Assembly (NCBI GenBank): GCA_965214615.1
Contig: OZ243952.1
Span: 806,001 to 870,000, forward strand
Length of the DNA stretch: 64,000 nucleotides
Source of the DNA: CBDAUN01 sp965214615
GTDB lineage: Bacteria; Pseudomonadota; Gammaproteobacteria; Arenicellales; JAJDZL01
Reading direction: 5' to 3'
Part shown: positions 7,542 through 17,125 of the stretch, piece after piece
Layout of the letters: each line of letters opens with the position of its first letter
Position numbering within the stretch: position 1 is the stretch's first letter
The notes under the pieces: model-generated
Told to the model about the DNA's origin: nothing
The model's database searches: none
Seen by the model: only the letters and a program-made list of their open reading frames with translations
Position numbers and translations under genes: made by a program

Positions 7542-10283
7542 TTGAAGCTTAACAAGATGCTGACTCAGGTGTTCGGCAGCCGCAATGCCAGGCTGTTGCG
7601 CGAGATATCGAAAATTGTCGATGTCATCAATCGATTGGAGCCTGCGATGCAGGCGCTGTCTGACGAGGCGCTTGCGGCCAAGACGCCGGAGCTTCGCCGC
7701 AAGATCGCCGACGGAACGCCGGTGGACGACGTGCTGCCCGAGGCTTTTGCAGTGGTGCGCGAAGCGTCGCAGCGTACGCTTCAGATGCGCCACTTCGATG
7801 TGCAACTGATCGGCGCAGTAGTACTGCATCGCGGAAAAATCGCCGAAATGCGCACCGGAGAGGGCAAGACGCTGGCAGCAACCTTGCCGGTCTACTTGAA
7901 TGCGCTCGCCGGCCATTCGGTGCATGTGGTGACGGTCAACGACTACCTCGCCCGTCGAGATGCCGAGTGGATGGGCGCGATCTACAGCTTTCTGGGCATC
8001 ACTGTCGGCGTCGTAGTCCCCAATCAGTCGCCTGAGGACAAGCGCGCAGCGTATGCCTGCGACGTCGTCTACGGAACCAACAATGAATTCGGCTTCGATT
8101 ATTTGCGTGACAACATGGCATTTAAGCCGGAGCAGCGCGCTCAGGGTGCGCTCACGTACGCCATTGTCGACGAGGTCGACTCGATTCTGATTGACGAGGC
8201 ACGCACGCCTTTGATCATTTCCGGAGCCGCTGAGCAAAGCACGCAGCTGTATCACGACATTGACCGGATCATCCCGATGCTTGATCGCCAGATGGAGGAA
8301 GACGGCCCGGGCGATTTCAGCGTTGACGAAAAGGCGCGCCAAGTCTTTTTGACCGACGACGGCTATGAGCGTGCCGAATCGCTGCTGGTGGCAAACGGAT
8401 TGCTCGACGAAGGAGGCAGCCTGTATGATTTTACGAATATCACGCTGCTGCACCATGTGCAGGCGGGACTGAAGGCCCATGCGCTGTTTCAGCGCGATGT
8501 CGACTATATCGTCAATAACGGTCAAATTGTCATCGTTGACGAATTCACGGGCCGGATGATGCCTGGACGGCGATGGTCCGACGGACTGCATCAGGCGGTC
8601 GAGGCCAAGGAGGGAGTGAAGATTCAGCGTGAAAATCAGACTCTGGCATCGATTACGTTTCAGAACTATTTCAGGCTTTACGACCGACTGGCGGGGATGA
8701 CCGGAACCGCCGATACCGAAGCCGAGGAGTTTCAGCAGATCTACGCTCTGGAGGTCGTGGTGATACCGACCGACCAGCCGATGGTCCGCGATGACATGCC
8801 TGATCTGGTGTACCGCACATCGGAGGAAAAGTTCAGAGCCATAGTGGCTGGAATTCGCGAATGCGTCGACAGGAAACAGCCTGTGCTGGTTGGCACGGCA
8901 ACCATTGAGACGTCGGAATTCCTTTCTGTTCTGCTGAACAAGGCAGGCGTCGCGCACCAGGTTCTGAATGCAAAGCAGCACGAGCGCGAGGCAAAGATTG
9001 TTGCCGAGGCCGGACGTCCAGGGACCGTCACCATCGCAACCAACATGGCCGGACGCGGAACCGACATTGTGCTCGGCGGCAATTTGGAAATGGAGCAGGC
9101 CGAAGCGGGTGACGCCTCGCAGGAGGAAATGGACAGGATCAAGGCCGACTGGCAGCAGCGGCACGACACAGTGGTCGCTGCAGGCGGACTGCATGTCCTC
9201 AGTACTGAGCGAAACGAGTCGCGCCGTGTCGACAATCAGCTAAGAGGCCGTTCCGGGCGGCAGGGGGATCCGGGATCGAGCCGCTTCTACTTGTCCCTGG
9301 AAGACAATCTGCTGCGTATTTTCGCGTCGGAGAAAGTCGCCGGCCTAATGGAAAAGCTCGGCATGGAGGAAGACGAGGCGATTGAGCACAACTGGGTGTC
9401 CAAGGCGATCGAGAACGCGCAAAAGAAAGTCGAAGGACGAAACTTCGACATTCGAAAGCAGCTCCTGGAATACGACGATGTGGCGAACGAGCAGCGCAAA
9501 GTGGTGTATGAGCAGCGCAGTCAGCTGATGGAGTCGAGCGATATATCCGAAATGGTCGAAACGGTACGCAAGGAAGCCATCCGGCACGTATTCCACAGCT
9601 ATGCGCCTCCGGACAGCCTTGACGAACAGTGGGAAGTTGACGGCTTGTCGAAGGAACTTGAACGTATGTTCAACTTGAATCTGCCGATTGGCGAATGGGT
9701 GGCTGACAAGAATCTCACCCAGGATGACATACTCGGGCGCATTGAAACAGACGCGGTCGCCGATTATGAGAGCCGCTTTGAGAATCTGGGTCAGGCCATC
9801 CGGGATGTGGAGAAGTCGGTCATGCTCATGGTTCTGGATACGCAATGGAAGGAGCATCTGTCGAACATGGACCACCTGCGTCAAGGCATTCATCTTCGCG
9901 GCTATGCGCAAAAGAACCCGAAGCAGGAATACAAGCGCGAAGCGTTTGAAATATTCACTGCAATGCTCGAAGGCGTGCGGCGCGAATTTATCCGCGTCCT
10001 GTCGCGTCTGGTGATAACCGAAGAACATCCCGAATCGGAGCTGACGCCAAAGCGCCGAGAGCAGAAAATGCAGTTTCACAAGCCGGAAATGGAGTTGTTC
10101 GGTGACGAGCAGCCTCCTGCGCCCCTGCCTGCGTCACAGGCGGCCCGTCCGCAGAGCGCATCACAGCTTCAGCAGGACGCGCCGGAGCCATATGTGCGCG
10201 AGGGCCGCAAAGTCGGACGCAACGAGCTGTGTCCGTGCGGGTCAGGCAGGAAGTATAAGCAATGCTGCGCCAAAGCGGCGTGA
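7542..10283 (+). CDS. secA: Preprotein translocase ATPase SecA
   Basis: SecA drives unfolded preproteins through SecYEG. The protein contains Walker A MRTGEGKTLAATLP, the DEAD-like VDEVDSILIDEARTPLIISG, the cross-linking domain, TNMAGRGTDIVLGGN, and the QLRGRSGRQGDPG arginine-finger region. The C-terminal zinc motif CPCGSGRKYKQCC binds SecB and lipids. I prefer TTG 7542, which reads MKLNKMLTQVFGSRN and matches the normal SecA N-terminus; an AGGTGG site at 7529-7534 supports it. An upstream in-frame TTG at 7467 would add 25 atypical residues and has no well-placed ribosome-binding site. ATG 7557 is another option. Confidence 0.97.
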   Translation: MKLNKMLTQVFGSRNARLLREISKIVDVINRLEPAMQALSDEALAAKTPELRRKIADGTPVDDVLPEAFAVVREASQRTLQMRHFDVQLIGAVVLHRGKIAEMRTGEGKTLAATLPVYLNALAGHSVHVVTVNDYLARRDAEWMGAIYSFLGITVGVVVPNQSPEDKRAAYACDVVYGTNNEFGFDYLRDNMAFKPEQRAQGALTYAIVDEVDSILIDEARTPLIISGAAEQSTQLYHDIDRIIPMLDRQMEEDGPGDFSVDEKARQVFLTDDGYERAESLLVANGLLDEGGSLYDFTNITLLHHVQAGLKAHALFQRDVDYIVNNGQIVIVDEFTGRMMPGRRWSDGLHQAVEAKEGVKIQRENQTLASITFQNYFRLYDRLAGMTGTADTEAEEFQQIYALEVVVIPTDQPMVRDDMPDLVYRTSEEKFRAIVAGIRECVDRKQPVLVGTATIETSEFLSVLLNKAGVAHQVLNAKQHEREAKIVAEAGRPGTVTIATNMAGRGTDIVLGGNLEMEQAEAGDASQEEMDRIKADWQQRHDTVVAAGGLHVLSTERNESRRVDNQLRGRSGRQGDPGSSRFYLSLEDNLLRIFASEKVAGLMEKLGMEEDEAIEHNWVSKAIENAQKKVEGRNFDIRKQLLEYDDVANEQRKVVYEQRSQLMESSDISEMVETVRKEAIRHVFHSYAPPDSLDEQWEVDGLSKELERMFNLNLPIGEWVADKNLTQDDILGRIETDAVADYESRFENLGQAIRDVEKSVMLMVLDTQWKEHLSNMDHLRQGIHLRGYAQKNPKQEYKREAFEIFTAMLEGVRREFIRVLSRLVITEEHPESELTPKRREQKMQFHKPEMELFGDEQPPAPLPASQAARPQSASQLQQDAPEPYVREGRKVGRNELCPCGSGRKYKQCCAKAA

Positions 10284-10336
10284 TGCGGCCTGTTCGCGCG
10301 ACTTGCTGACTGTTGCCGCTTGAATTGGCCGAACTC

Positions 10337-11554
10337 ATGCCTGATCGCTCAAGCGCACAGCGCATCGCCGCCATAGCCGGCGTCCGCATTGGCGTGGCAG
10401 CGGCCGGCATATCCCGCAAGGATCGCGATGATGTGGCCGTTTTCTCGCTTGATCATCGGACCGCTGTCGCCGGCGTCTTTACCCGCAGCAAGGCGGTTGC
10501 TGCGCCTGTAGCAATCGCCAGACGCCATCTGGAAGCGGGAGATGTTCGCGCCTTGGTCGTCAACAGCGGAAATGCGAACGCCGGACTTGGCGAGCAGGGC
10601 GAGCAGGACTGCATGGCCGTTTGCGAGGCTGTATCGCAGCAACTCGGCCTTCCGGTCTCCTCGGTGCTGCCTTTTTCAACAGGCGTCATCGGCGAGCGCC
10701 TGCCTGCAGAATCAATTTGCGCACACCTGCCGGATGCAGTCGATTCAATGAGCGAGGAACAATGGCGCGAAGCGGCCTGTGCAATCATGACGACCGACAC
10801 TTTTGCCAAGGTTGCAAGTCGACAGGTGGCGCTATCGAACGGGCAGGTCGCAATCACAGGGATTGCCAAAGGGTCCGGAATGATTCATCCTGACATGGCG
10901 ACGATGCTGGCGTTTATTGCCACCGATGCCGGGATGTCGCGCGAGACAGCGAAATCGAAACTGCTGCGAACGGCGGATGAGAGTTTTAATCGGATCACGG
11001 TTGACGGAGACACTTCGACGAACGATGCCTGCATGCTTATGGCGACCGGAGCAAGCGGCTGCGCATTGGGTGATGATTCCGAACAGCGCGATCATGACCG
11101 TTTCGACCGGGCGCTGCGCGAAGTGCTATGCGAGCTTGCCGAACTTATTGTTCGCGACGGGGAAGGCGCGACGAAGTTTGTTTCGGTCGAAGTTGCCTCG
11201 GGTCGCTCGGAAGGCGATTGCCTGAAAGCTGCATTCGCGGTCGCCGGTTCTTTACTGGTCAAGACCGCCATATTCGCCGGCGATCCGAACTGGGGCAGGA
11301 TTTACGCGGCGATCGGTCGCTCCGGAGTCGACGGGCTCGACATGTCCGAAGTCAACATAGGCATCAATGGCGTGACAGTGATGACGCGCGGCGCCCGAGA
11401 CCCGGAGTATCGCGAATCGATGGGAGTTCAAGCCATGTCAGGAAAGGAGACTCACATTCGAATCGAGCTGGGCATGGGGAATTGCGCGGCGACGGTTCTC
11501 ACTTCCGACCTAAGCTATGAATACATCCGGATCAATGCCGACTACCGCAGCTGA
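10337..11554 (+). CDS. argJ: Bifunctional ornithine acetyltransferase/N-acetylglutamate synthase ArgJ
   Basis: ArgJ moves the acetyl group from N-acetylornithine to glutamate, recycling it in arginine synthesis. The precursor is cut into alpha and beta chains within the conserved KGSGMIHPDMATMLAF, where the threonine of ATML becomes the N-terminal nucleophile. Other family marks are NSGNANAG near residue 75, NRITVDGDTSTNDACML, and GDPNWGRIYAAIGRSG. I chose ATG 10337 since the protein then begins about 20 residues before the GVRIGVAAAGI segment, as usual; a TTG at 10313 is also in frame. The gene overlaps the following mutT. Confidence 0.95.
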   Translation: MPDRSSAQRIAAIAGVRIGVAAAGISRKDRDDVAVFSLDHRTAVAGVFTRSKAVAAPVAIARRHLEAGDVRALVVNSGNANAGLGEQGEQDCMAVCEAVSQQLGLPVSSVLPFSTGVIGERLPAESICAHLPDAVDSMSEEQWREAACAIMTTDTFAKVASRQVALSNGQVAITGIAKGSGMIHPDMATMLAFIATDAGMSRETAKSKLLRTADESFNRITVDGDTSTNDACMLMATGASGCALGDDSEQRDHDRFDRALREVLCELAELIVRDGEGATKFVSVEVASGRSEGDCLKAAFAVAGSLLVKTAIFAGDPNWGRIYAAIGRSGVDGLDMSEVNIGINGVTVMTRGARDPEYRESMGVQAMSGKETHIRIELGMGNCAATVLTSDLSYEYIRINADYRS

Positions 11555-11969
11555 ACGCGTCGAGGTAGCGGTCGGAGTGATTCTTGACGGACATGGACGG
11601 GTGCTGCTCGGGCAACGCACTGAAGACTCGATACACCGCGGGAAATGGGAATTTCCGGGCGGCAAGGTCAAGCACGGCGAGTCCCGACGTGAGGCACTGC
11701 TGAGAGAACTTCGAGAAGAGGTTGGAATTGCAGTTAAAAATGCGTACCATTGCGTTTCATTTCCGTATGATTATTCCGACAGGCGCGTGATGTTGAATTT
11801 TTTCGTGGTCGACGACTATGAAGGGGTGCCGACCCCGTGCGAGCAGCAGCCGCTTATGTGGGTGGCGCCCGAGCAATTGAGCGACTATGATTTGCTGGAT
11901 GCGAATCGCGATATTGTCAAACGGCTGAAACTAGGCAATTTCCCGTGTGTTGACGGAACCCTTGAGTGA
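11517..11969 (+). CDS. mutT: MutT-type Nudix hydrolase, likely 8-oxo-dGTP diphosphatase
   Basis: The Nudix box is complete: GGKVKHGESRREALLRELRE followed by EVGI fits GX5EX7REUXEEXGU. The segment VAVGVILDGHGRVLLGQR before it, and the C-terminal MWVAPEQLSDYDLLDANRDIV, resemble MutT, which removes oxidised guanine nucleotides from the pool. ATG 11517 overlaps argJ by 38 bases; ATG 11535 is an equally plausible start and leaves a 20-base overlap. In many proteobacteria mutT sits close to secA and argJ, which supports the call. The stop overlaps the soxB start (TGATG). Confidence 0.88.
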   Translation: MNTSGSMPTTAAERVEVAVGVILDGHGRVLLGQRTEDSIHRGKWEFPGGKVKHGESRREALLRELREEVGIAVKNAYHCVSFPYDYSDRRVMLNFFVVDDYEGVPTPCEQQPLMWVAPEQLSDYDLLDANRDIVKRLKLGNFPCVDGTLE

Positions 11970-13225
11970 TGAACAAGTATTCGGCATTTTCTTTGCTTCG
12001 AAACGCGGCCACCCGCCACCGCGACTGGGAATCGGTATGGCGATATCCGGACCCCAAGCCGTCGTATGACGTAATCATCATCGGTGCGGGCGGCCACGGG
12101 CTTGCAACGGCGTACTACCTTGCAAAGAATTTTCAAATCACCAATGTGGCAGTGCTGGAAAAGGGCTGGCTCGGCGGCGGCAACACCGGCCGCAACACCA
12201 CTATTGTCCGTTCGAACTATCTTTTGGAAGGCAATGCGCATTTCTACGAGCATTCGCTGAAGCTGTGGGAGGACCTTTCCCAGGACTTGAACTACAACGT
12301 CATGTTCAGTCAGCGCGGTGTCTTGAATCTTGCGCACAGCGATTCGGAAATGGACAATTTCGCGATGCGCGGCAATGCGATGCGATTCAATGGAATTGAT
12401 GCAGAACTGCTGCTTCCGGACCAGATACGCCGCATGGTGCCGCATCTGGACTGTTCAAACCGTACTCGCTTTCCGATTTTCGGAGGTCTGCTGCAGCGCC
12501 GCGGCGGCACTGCCCGGCATGACGCTGTCGCCTGGGGCTATGCCCGCGCGGCCGACGCACTCGGCGTGGACATCATTCAGAATTGCGAAGTGACCGGGAT
12601 CAATGTCCGGGGCAACCGGGTCACCGAGGTAGAGACATCGCGCGGGACGATACGTGCGGGCAAGGTCGGACTCGCGGTTGCCGGAAATACGGGTCGCCTG
12701 GCGGCGATGGCCGGACTGAGGCTGCCGATTGAATCCCATGTGCTTCAGGCGATGGTGACCGAACCGCTCAAGCCGATTATAGATACGGTCATCACGTCCA
12801 GCGCGTCACACGTCTACATCAATCAGACCGATAAGGGCGAAGTGCTTTTCGGCGGCGACCTTGACTCCTACAACTCGTATGCGCAGCGCGGAAACTTTCC
12901 CCGAATCGAATACGTGGTGCAGTCCGTTCTGACGCTGTTTCCGTGTCTCAGCCGGGTGAGGCTGATGCGAAGCTGGGGCGGTGTGATGGACATGTCGATG
13001 GACGGAAGCCCGATCATCGGCAAGTCTCCGGTCGACCAGCTGTACTTGAATTGCGGCTGGTGCTACGGCGGCTTCAAGGCAACACCCGGTTCGGGCTGGT
13101 GCTTTGCCCATACGATTGCACGTGACGAACCGCACAAATTCAATCAGGCGATGACACTCGAGCGGTTTCGCGAGGGCTACCTGATCGATGAAAATGGCGC
13201 AGGCGCCAAGCCCAATGCGCATTAG
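11969..13225 (+). CDS. soxB: Sarcosine oxidase beta subunit SoxB
   Basis: This is the FAD- and FMN-carrying catalytic subunit of heterotetrameric sarcosine oxidase, which demethylates sarcosine to glycine. The dinucleotide fold VIIIGAGGHGLATAYYLAK lies near residue 31, and RGGTARHDAVAWGYARAAD contains the histidine that binds FMN covalently in the Corynebacterium enzyme. WGGVMDMSMDGSPIIG and GWCYGGFKATPGSG are further family marks. ATG 11969 is chosen over GTG 11966; it overlaps the mutT stop. The order B-D-A-G is the standard operon order. Confidence 0.96.
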   Translation: MNKYSAFSLLRNAATRHRDWESVWRYPDPKPSYDVIIIGAGGHGLATAYYLAKNFQITNVAVLEKGWLGGGNTGRNTTIVRSNYLLEGNAHFYEHSLKLWEDLSQDLNYNVMFSQRGVLNLAHSDSEMDNFAMRGNAMRFNGIDAELLLPDQIRRMVPHLDCSNRTRFPIFGGLLQRRGGTARHDAVAWGYARAADALGVDIIQNCEVTGINVRGNRVTEVETSRGTIRAGKVGLAVAGNTGRLAAMAGLRLPIESHVLQAMVTEPLKPIIDTVITSSASHVYINQTDKGEVLFGGDLDSYNSYAQRGNFPRIEYVVQSVLTLFPCLSRVRLMRSWGGVMDMSMDGSPIIGKSPVDQLYLNCGWCYGGFKATPGSGWCFAHTIARDEPHKFNQAMTLERFREGYLIDENGAGAKPNAH

Positions 13226-13237
13226 CGGGATGACGCG

Positions 13238-13504
13238 ATGATTTTGATTCCCTGTCCGTGGTGCGGCGAGCGTGCTCAGACCGAATTCACCTATCTTGGC
13301 GATGCGACCGTGGCCCGCCCGTCGCCCGAGGCGCCGGAAGATGAGTGGTATGACTATGTCTACACGCGCGACAATCCGCGCGGGTCGCATACCGAGTGGT
13401 GGCACCATAGCGCCGGGTGCCGGCAATGGATCAGGGTTCGGCGCGACACGATGACGCATCAGGTCTTTGAAGGCCGTCCAGCGGTAGACGGCGAACCAGA
13501 TTGA
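13238..13504 (+). CDS. soxD: Sarcosine oxidase delta subunit SoxD
   Basis: The 88-residue protein has the delta-subunit N-terminus MILIPCPWCGERAQTEFTY, with the CPWC cysteine pair, and HTEWWHHSAGCRQW later. Together these form the structural zinc site. The delta subunit binds to the alpha chain and has no catalytic role of its own. The gene sits 12 bases after soxB; its stop overlaps an in-frame TTG that could start soxA. Length and position match the family. Confidence 0.95.
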   Translation: MILIPCPWCGERAQTEFTYLGDATVARPSPEAPEDEWYDYVYTRDNPRGSHTEWWHHSAGCRQWIRVRRDTMTHQVFEGRPAVDGEPD

Positions 13505-13509
13505 GCGCC

Positions 13510-16506
13510 ATGGCAGCAAATCAGCATTTTCGTCATTCCGAAGGCGGCGCCATCGACCGAAGCACTCGAGTGACTTTTAAGTTCGACGACAGGACGTACG
13601 TCGGGCATCGAGGTGATACGCTGGCTTCGGCATTGCTTGCCAACGGCGTGCGTCTGGTGGGTCGCAGCTTCAAGTATCACCGCCGGCGCGGAATATTCGG
13701 AATCGGTGTCGAAGAGCCGAGCGCTATGGTGCAGATGCGGGTCGGCGACCGAGCCGAACCGAATTTAAGGGCGACCGAGATCGAGCTGTTTGACGGCCTC
13801 GAGGCAAAATCGCAGAACCGCTGGCCGAACCTGAAGCTCGATATCGGAGCGCTCGCAAACCTGTTTTCTCCGCTGCTGCCGGCAGGATTCTACTACAAGA
13901 CGTTCATGTGGCCGGCATCGGCATGGATGTTCTATGAGCGTCGTATCCGGCGTGCGGCAGGTTTGGGCAAGTCGCCGACTTCCTCGGATCCTGATCATTA
14001 TTCGAAGCTCTATCACCATTGCGATGTACTGATTGTCGGGGCGGGTCCGGCCGGCATTGCCGCAGCTGCAGCTGCCGGGTCGTCCGGCGCCAAGGTGGTG
14101 GTTATGGATGAAACCGCTCAGCTTGGCGGCAGAGTGTGCTTCGATGAGGCGGAAACTGGAGCAACTGCGGCATCGGATTGGATTGAGCAGTCGATTGCCG
14201 CACTTGAATCGATGCCGAACGTAGAGATTATGAAACGGACATCGGCGGTCGGCTTCTATGACGGAAGCATGATTGTCGCATTGGAGCGCGTTGCCGATCA
14301 CAGGCCGGTTCCGGAGTCTGGCGAAGATCGTCAGAGAATGCATTGGGTCCGCGCCCCGCAAGTGGTGCTTGCAACCGGAGCGATTGAGCGCTCGGTGGCA
14401 TTTCACAATAATGACAAGCCCGGCGTGATGCTTGCATCGGCTGCCCGAGGCTATGCCAATCGATATGCGGTGCGGGTTGGACGACGGGCCGTTGTGTTTA
14501 CAAACAACGACAGTGCCTACGCCACAGTTTCTGCGCTTCGAAGCGTGGGCGCCACTGTCGCAGCGGTTGTCGACAGCCGTACGACGCCGGCGTCCGAGCA
14601 GGCGCGGGCGCACCTTGGCGAGACTCGTTTGCTTCAAGGCTATGCGGTGACCCGGGTCAACGGCTACAACAGGGTCAAGTCGGTCGAGGTGGGCCGCTTG
14701 TTTGACGATGAAAGCGTTTTAGGGTCTGAAACAATCCACTGTGATGCGGTATGCGTGTCGGGAGGATGGAATCCGACCTTGCATCTATTTTCCCAGGCGC
14801 AGGGACGTTTGCAGTTCGACCCGGATACGGCTGCCTTTTATTGTGCCGAGTCAAAGGACGGGATTCATGTTGCCGGCAGCGCGGCAGGAGCGCGAGAAAC
14901 TGATAAGTGCGTTCGTCAGGGGCATGATGCGGGATCGGCTGCCGCTTCTGCGGCGGGATTCGAGGCTGCAGCGCCAGGCGAGTTGCTTGTGGCGACGGAT
15001 TCGGCCGAGACGCCGATGATGCCGCTGTGGAAGATTCCGGTTAATATGCGAGGCAGGACCAAGCGCTTCGTTGATATACAAAATGATGTGACGGTTGGCG
15101 ATGTCGAGCTTGCGTCGCGCGAAGGCTATCTGTCGGTCGAGCATCTGAAGCGGTACACGACTTTGGGCATGGGCACGGATCAGGGACGCACCAGCAACGT
15201 GATCGGCCTGGCGCAGCTCGCCAAGCTGCGGGGCGAGCCGGTCCATGCGGTGGGTCACACGACGTTTCGACCGCCGTATTCTCCGGTGTCTCTCGGTGCA
15301 ATTGCAGCCGATGAGCACGGTGCGCATATGACGCCGGTAAGACGCACTGCGATACATGATTGGCATGTACAAAACGGGGCTGACATGCAGAATGCCGGGA
15401 TTTGGAAGCGGCCCGCGATCTATCCGAAGCCTGGCGAGCAGATTCGCGACACCATTATTCGCGAGACGCTTCATGTGCGCGCGAACGTAGCGATCGCCGA
15501 TGTTTCTACGCTTGGTAAGATTGCGGTGCAGGGCCGCGATGCGGCAGAGTTTCTCGAGCGGGTCTACATCAACCGCTGGAAGTCGCTTCCTGTCGGACGT
15601 GTCCGATACGGGCTGATGCTGCGCGAAGACGGCTTCGTATTCGATGACGGCACCACAACCCGGATCGGCGAGAACGAATACTACATGACCACGACTACGG
15701 CGAATGCAGCAGCAGTGATGGCAAATCTGGAGTTTTATGCCCAGACCGTATGGCCGCAATTGCATGTACATTTGACTTCTGTCACCGATCAGTGGTCCGG
15801 AATGGCATTGGCGGGGCCGCACAGCCGCGATGTGCTCGGCGCGGTCGTTGAGGGAATCGAAGTCGGAAACGATGCGCTGCCCTACATGGGGTTTGCGCAT
15901 TGCAGGATTGCGGGCGAAGCTGCGAGAGTATTCCGGGTCAGCTTTTCAGGGGAGCTGGGCTACGAGATACACATGCCTTCGCATCATGCCGTGACGGTGT
16001 GGGAGACAGTGCTCGAAGCAGGCAGGCCCTGGGATATATCGACCTACGGAATGGAGGCGATGACGGTGCTTCGGATTGAGAAGGGCCATGTGGTCAGTTC
16101 GGAGCTGACCGGGCGGACCACCGCTGCGGACCTGGGGTTTGGGCGCATGATGAAGCAGGATTCGGATTTCATAGGCAAGGCGATGGCGCAGCGGACCGGA
16201 CTGGTTGAAAAGGGGCGTCAGCAGCTTGTCGGCGTGATAGCCAAGAATAGCCGTCCAATTCCAAAAGGCGCACAGATTGTCGCGCACAGCGATGTTGCTC
16301 CACCTGCCGAAACCATGGGCCATGTCACAGCGACTTGCTATAGTCCTCATTTGGAAAAGGAGATCGCATTGGCGCTGATTGCCGACGGCACTCAGCTGTA
16401 CGGTAGCGTCGTGCATGCGAATTCTCCGCTCACCGGAATGTCGGTACCCGTAGAAATCGTACATCACATCATGTTCGACCCTGCCGGGGAACGAACGCGA
16501 GCCTGA
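13510..16506 (+). CDS. soxA: Sarcosine oxidase alpha subunit SoxA
   Basis: The large (about 1000-residue) alpha subunit binds NAD and folate. An N-terminal ferredoxin-like region (about 15-100, RSFKYHRRRGIFG) is followed by a dinucleotide fold at about 175 (LIVGAGPAGIAAAAAAG). The C-terminal third is an aminomethyltransferase (GCV_T-like) domain with VLRIEKGHVV and GKAMAQR, which transfers the methyl-derived formaldehyde to tetrahydrofolate. ATG 13510 is preferred over TTG 13501, which overlaps the soxD stop. The folate genes often found beside soxBDAG (glyA, folD, purU) are not here. Confidence 0.96.
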   Translation: MAANQHFRHSEGGAIDRSTRVTFKFDDRTYVGHRGDTLASALLANGVRLVGRSFKYHRRRGIFGIGVEEPSAMVQMRVGDRAEPNLRATEIELFDGLEAKSQNRWPNLKLDIGALANLFSPLLPAGFYYKTFMWPASAWMFYERRIRRAAGLGKSPTSSDPDHYSKLYHHCDVLIVGAGPAGIAAAAAAGSSGAKVVVMDETAQLGGRVCFDEAETGATAASDWIEQSIAALESMPNVEIMKRTSAVGFYDGSMIVALERVADHRPVPESGEDRQRMHWVRAPQVVLATGAIERSVAFHNNDKPGVMLASAARGYANRYAVRVGRRAVVFTNNDSAYATVSALRSVGATVAAVVDSRTTPASEQARAHLGETRLLQGYAVTRVNGYNRVKSVEVGRLFDDESVLGSETIHCDAVCVSGGWNPTLHLFSQAQGRLQFDPDTAAFYCAESKDGIHVAGSAAGARETDKCVRQGHDAGSAAASAAGFEAAAPGELLVATDSAETPMMPLWKIPVNMRGRTKRFVDIQNDVTVGDVELASREGYLSVEHLKRYTTLGMGTDQGRTSNVIGLAQLAKLRGEPVHAVGHTTFRPPYSPVSLGAIAADEHGAHMTPVRRTAIHDWHVQNGADMQNAGIWKRPAIYPKPGEQIRDTIIRETLHVRANVAIADVSTLGKIAVQGRDAAEFLERVYINRWKSLPVGRVRYGLMLREDGFVFDDGTTTRIGENEYYMTTTTANAAAVMANLEFYAQTVWPQLHVHLTSVTDQWSGMALAGPHSRDVLGAVVEGIEVGNDALPYMGFAHCRIAGEAARVFRVSFSGELGYEIHMPSHHAVTVWETVLEAGRPWDISTYGMEAMTVLRIEKGHVVSSELTGRTTAADLGFGRMMKQDSDFIGKAMAQRTGLVEKGRQQLVGVIAKNSRPIPKGAQIVAHSDVAPPAETMGHVTATCYSPHLEKEIALALIADGTQLYGSVVHANSPLTGMSVPVEIVHHIMFDPAGERTRA

Positions 16507-16511
16507 TTACC

Positions 16512-17018
16512 ATGAATCTTAGCTTGGAAAATCGAAAGGTCGCATCGCTGTTTCAAATCAACGGACTGCATGGCGCTCAAGCGGGTGAATTCAATCGGGA
16601 GTTCGGCCTTCAGCAGTTGCCGCAAAGCGGTGGATCGGCGATTGCGCAAGATGCCGCATTGATGTGGAACGGTCCCGGGATGTGGGTGATTGAGTCTGAA
16701 ACTCTCGGTCCCGAAGCCGTTGCTTCCAAATTGCGCAGGGTGTTTGAGAACACTGATGCCACAGCGGTTGATCTTTCTTCGTCGCGTACGGTGATTCGTG
16801 CGTCGGGAGCGCAGGCCGGGCACCTGATCAGGAAAGGCAGCCCGGCGAACATTGGCGCGATGGCCGATTGTTCGGTTGTTTCCACAGTGATCGGACACTT
16901 CAGTGTCATGATCCACCATCACGACGCGGTTTTTGACATGTATGTGATGCAGACTTTTGGCGCTGATTTCTGGCACTGGTGCCGACACAATGCCAGAGAG
17001 TTTGGTTTTACCGGCTAA
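16512..17018 (+). CDS. soxG: Sarcosine oxidase gamma subunit SoxG
   Basis: The 168-residue product closes the soxBDAG set and lies 5 bases after soxA. It resembles the folate-binding fold of GCV_T/YgfZ proteins: WNGPGMWVIESETL in the middle and a DLSSSRTVIRASGAQA segment, with IGHFSVMIHHHDAVFDMYV near the end. In the heterotetramer, gamma packs on alpha near the folate site. The sequence is less conserved than the other subunits, so the call leans on position and length. Confidence 0.9.
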   Translation: MNLSLENRKVASLFQINGLHGAQAGEFNREFGLQQLPQSGGSAIAQDAALMWNGPGMWVIESETLGPEAVASKLRRVFENTDATAVDLSSSRTVIRASGAQAGHLIRKGSPANIGAMADCSVVSTVIGHFSVMIHHHDAVFDMYVMQTFGADFWHWCRHNAREFGFTG

Positions 17019-17125
17019 GTCGGCTTAAGGCAGAAATGGGAGCGGCTCGTAGAATTGTGACTGAATGCGCAGGATGCGAGACCGAAGGTCTAATTCCTCG
17101 GCCAATTCAAGAGTAAGTCGAGTCA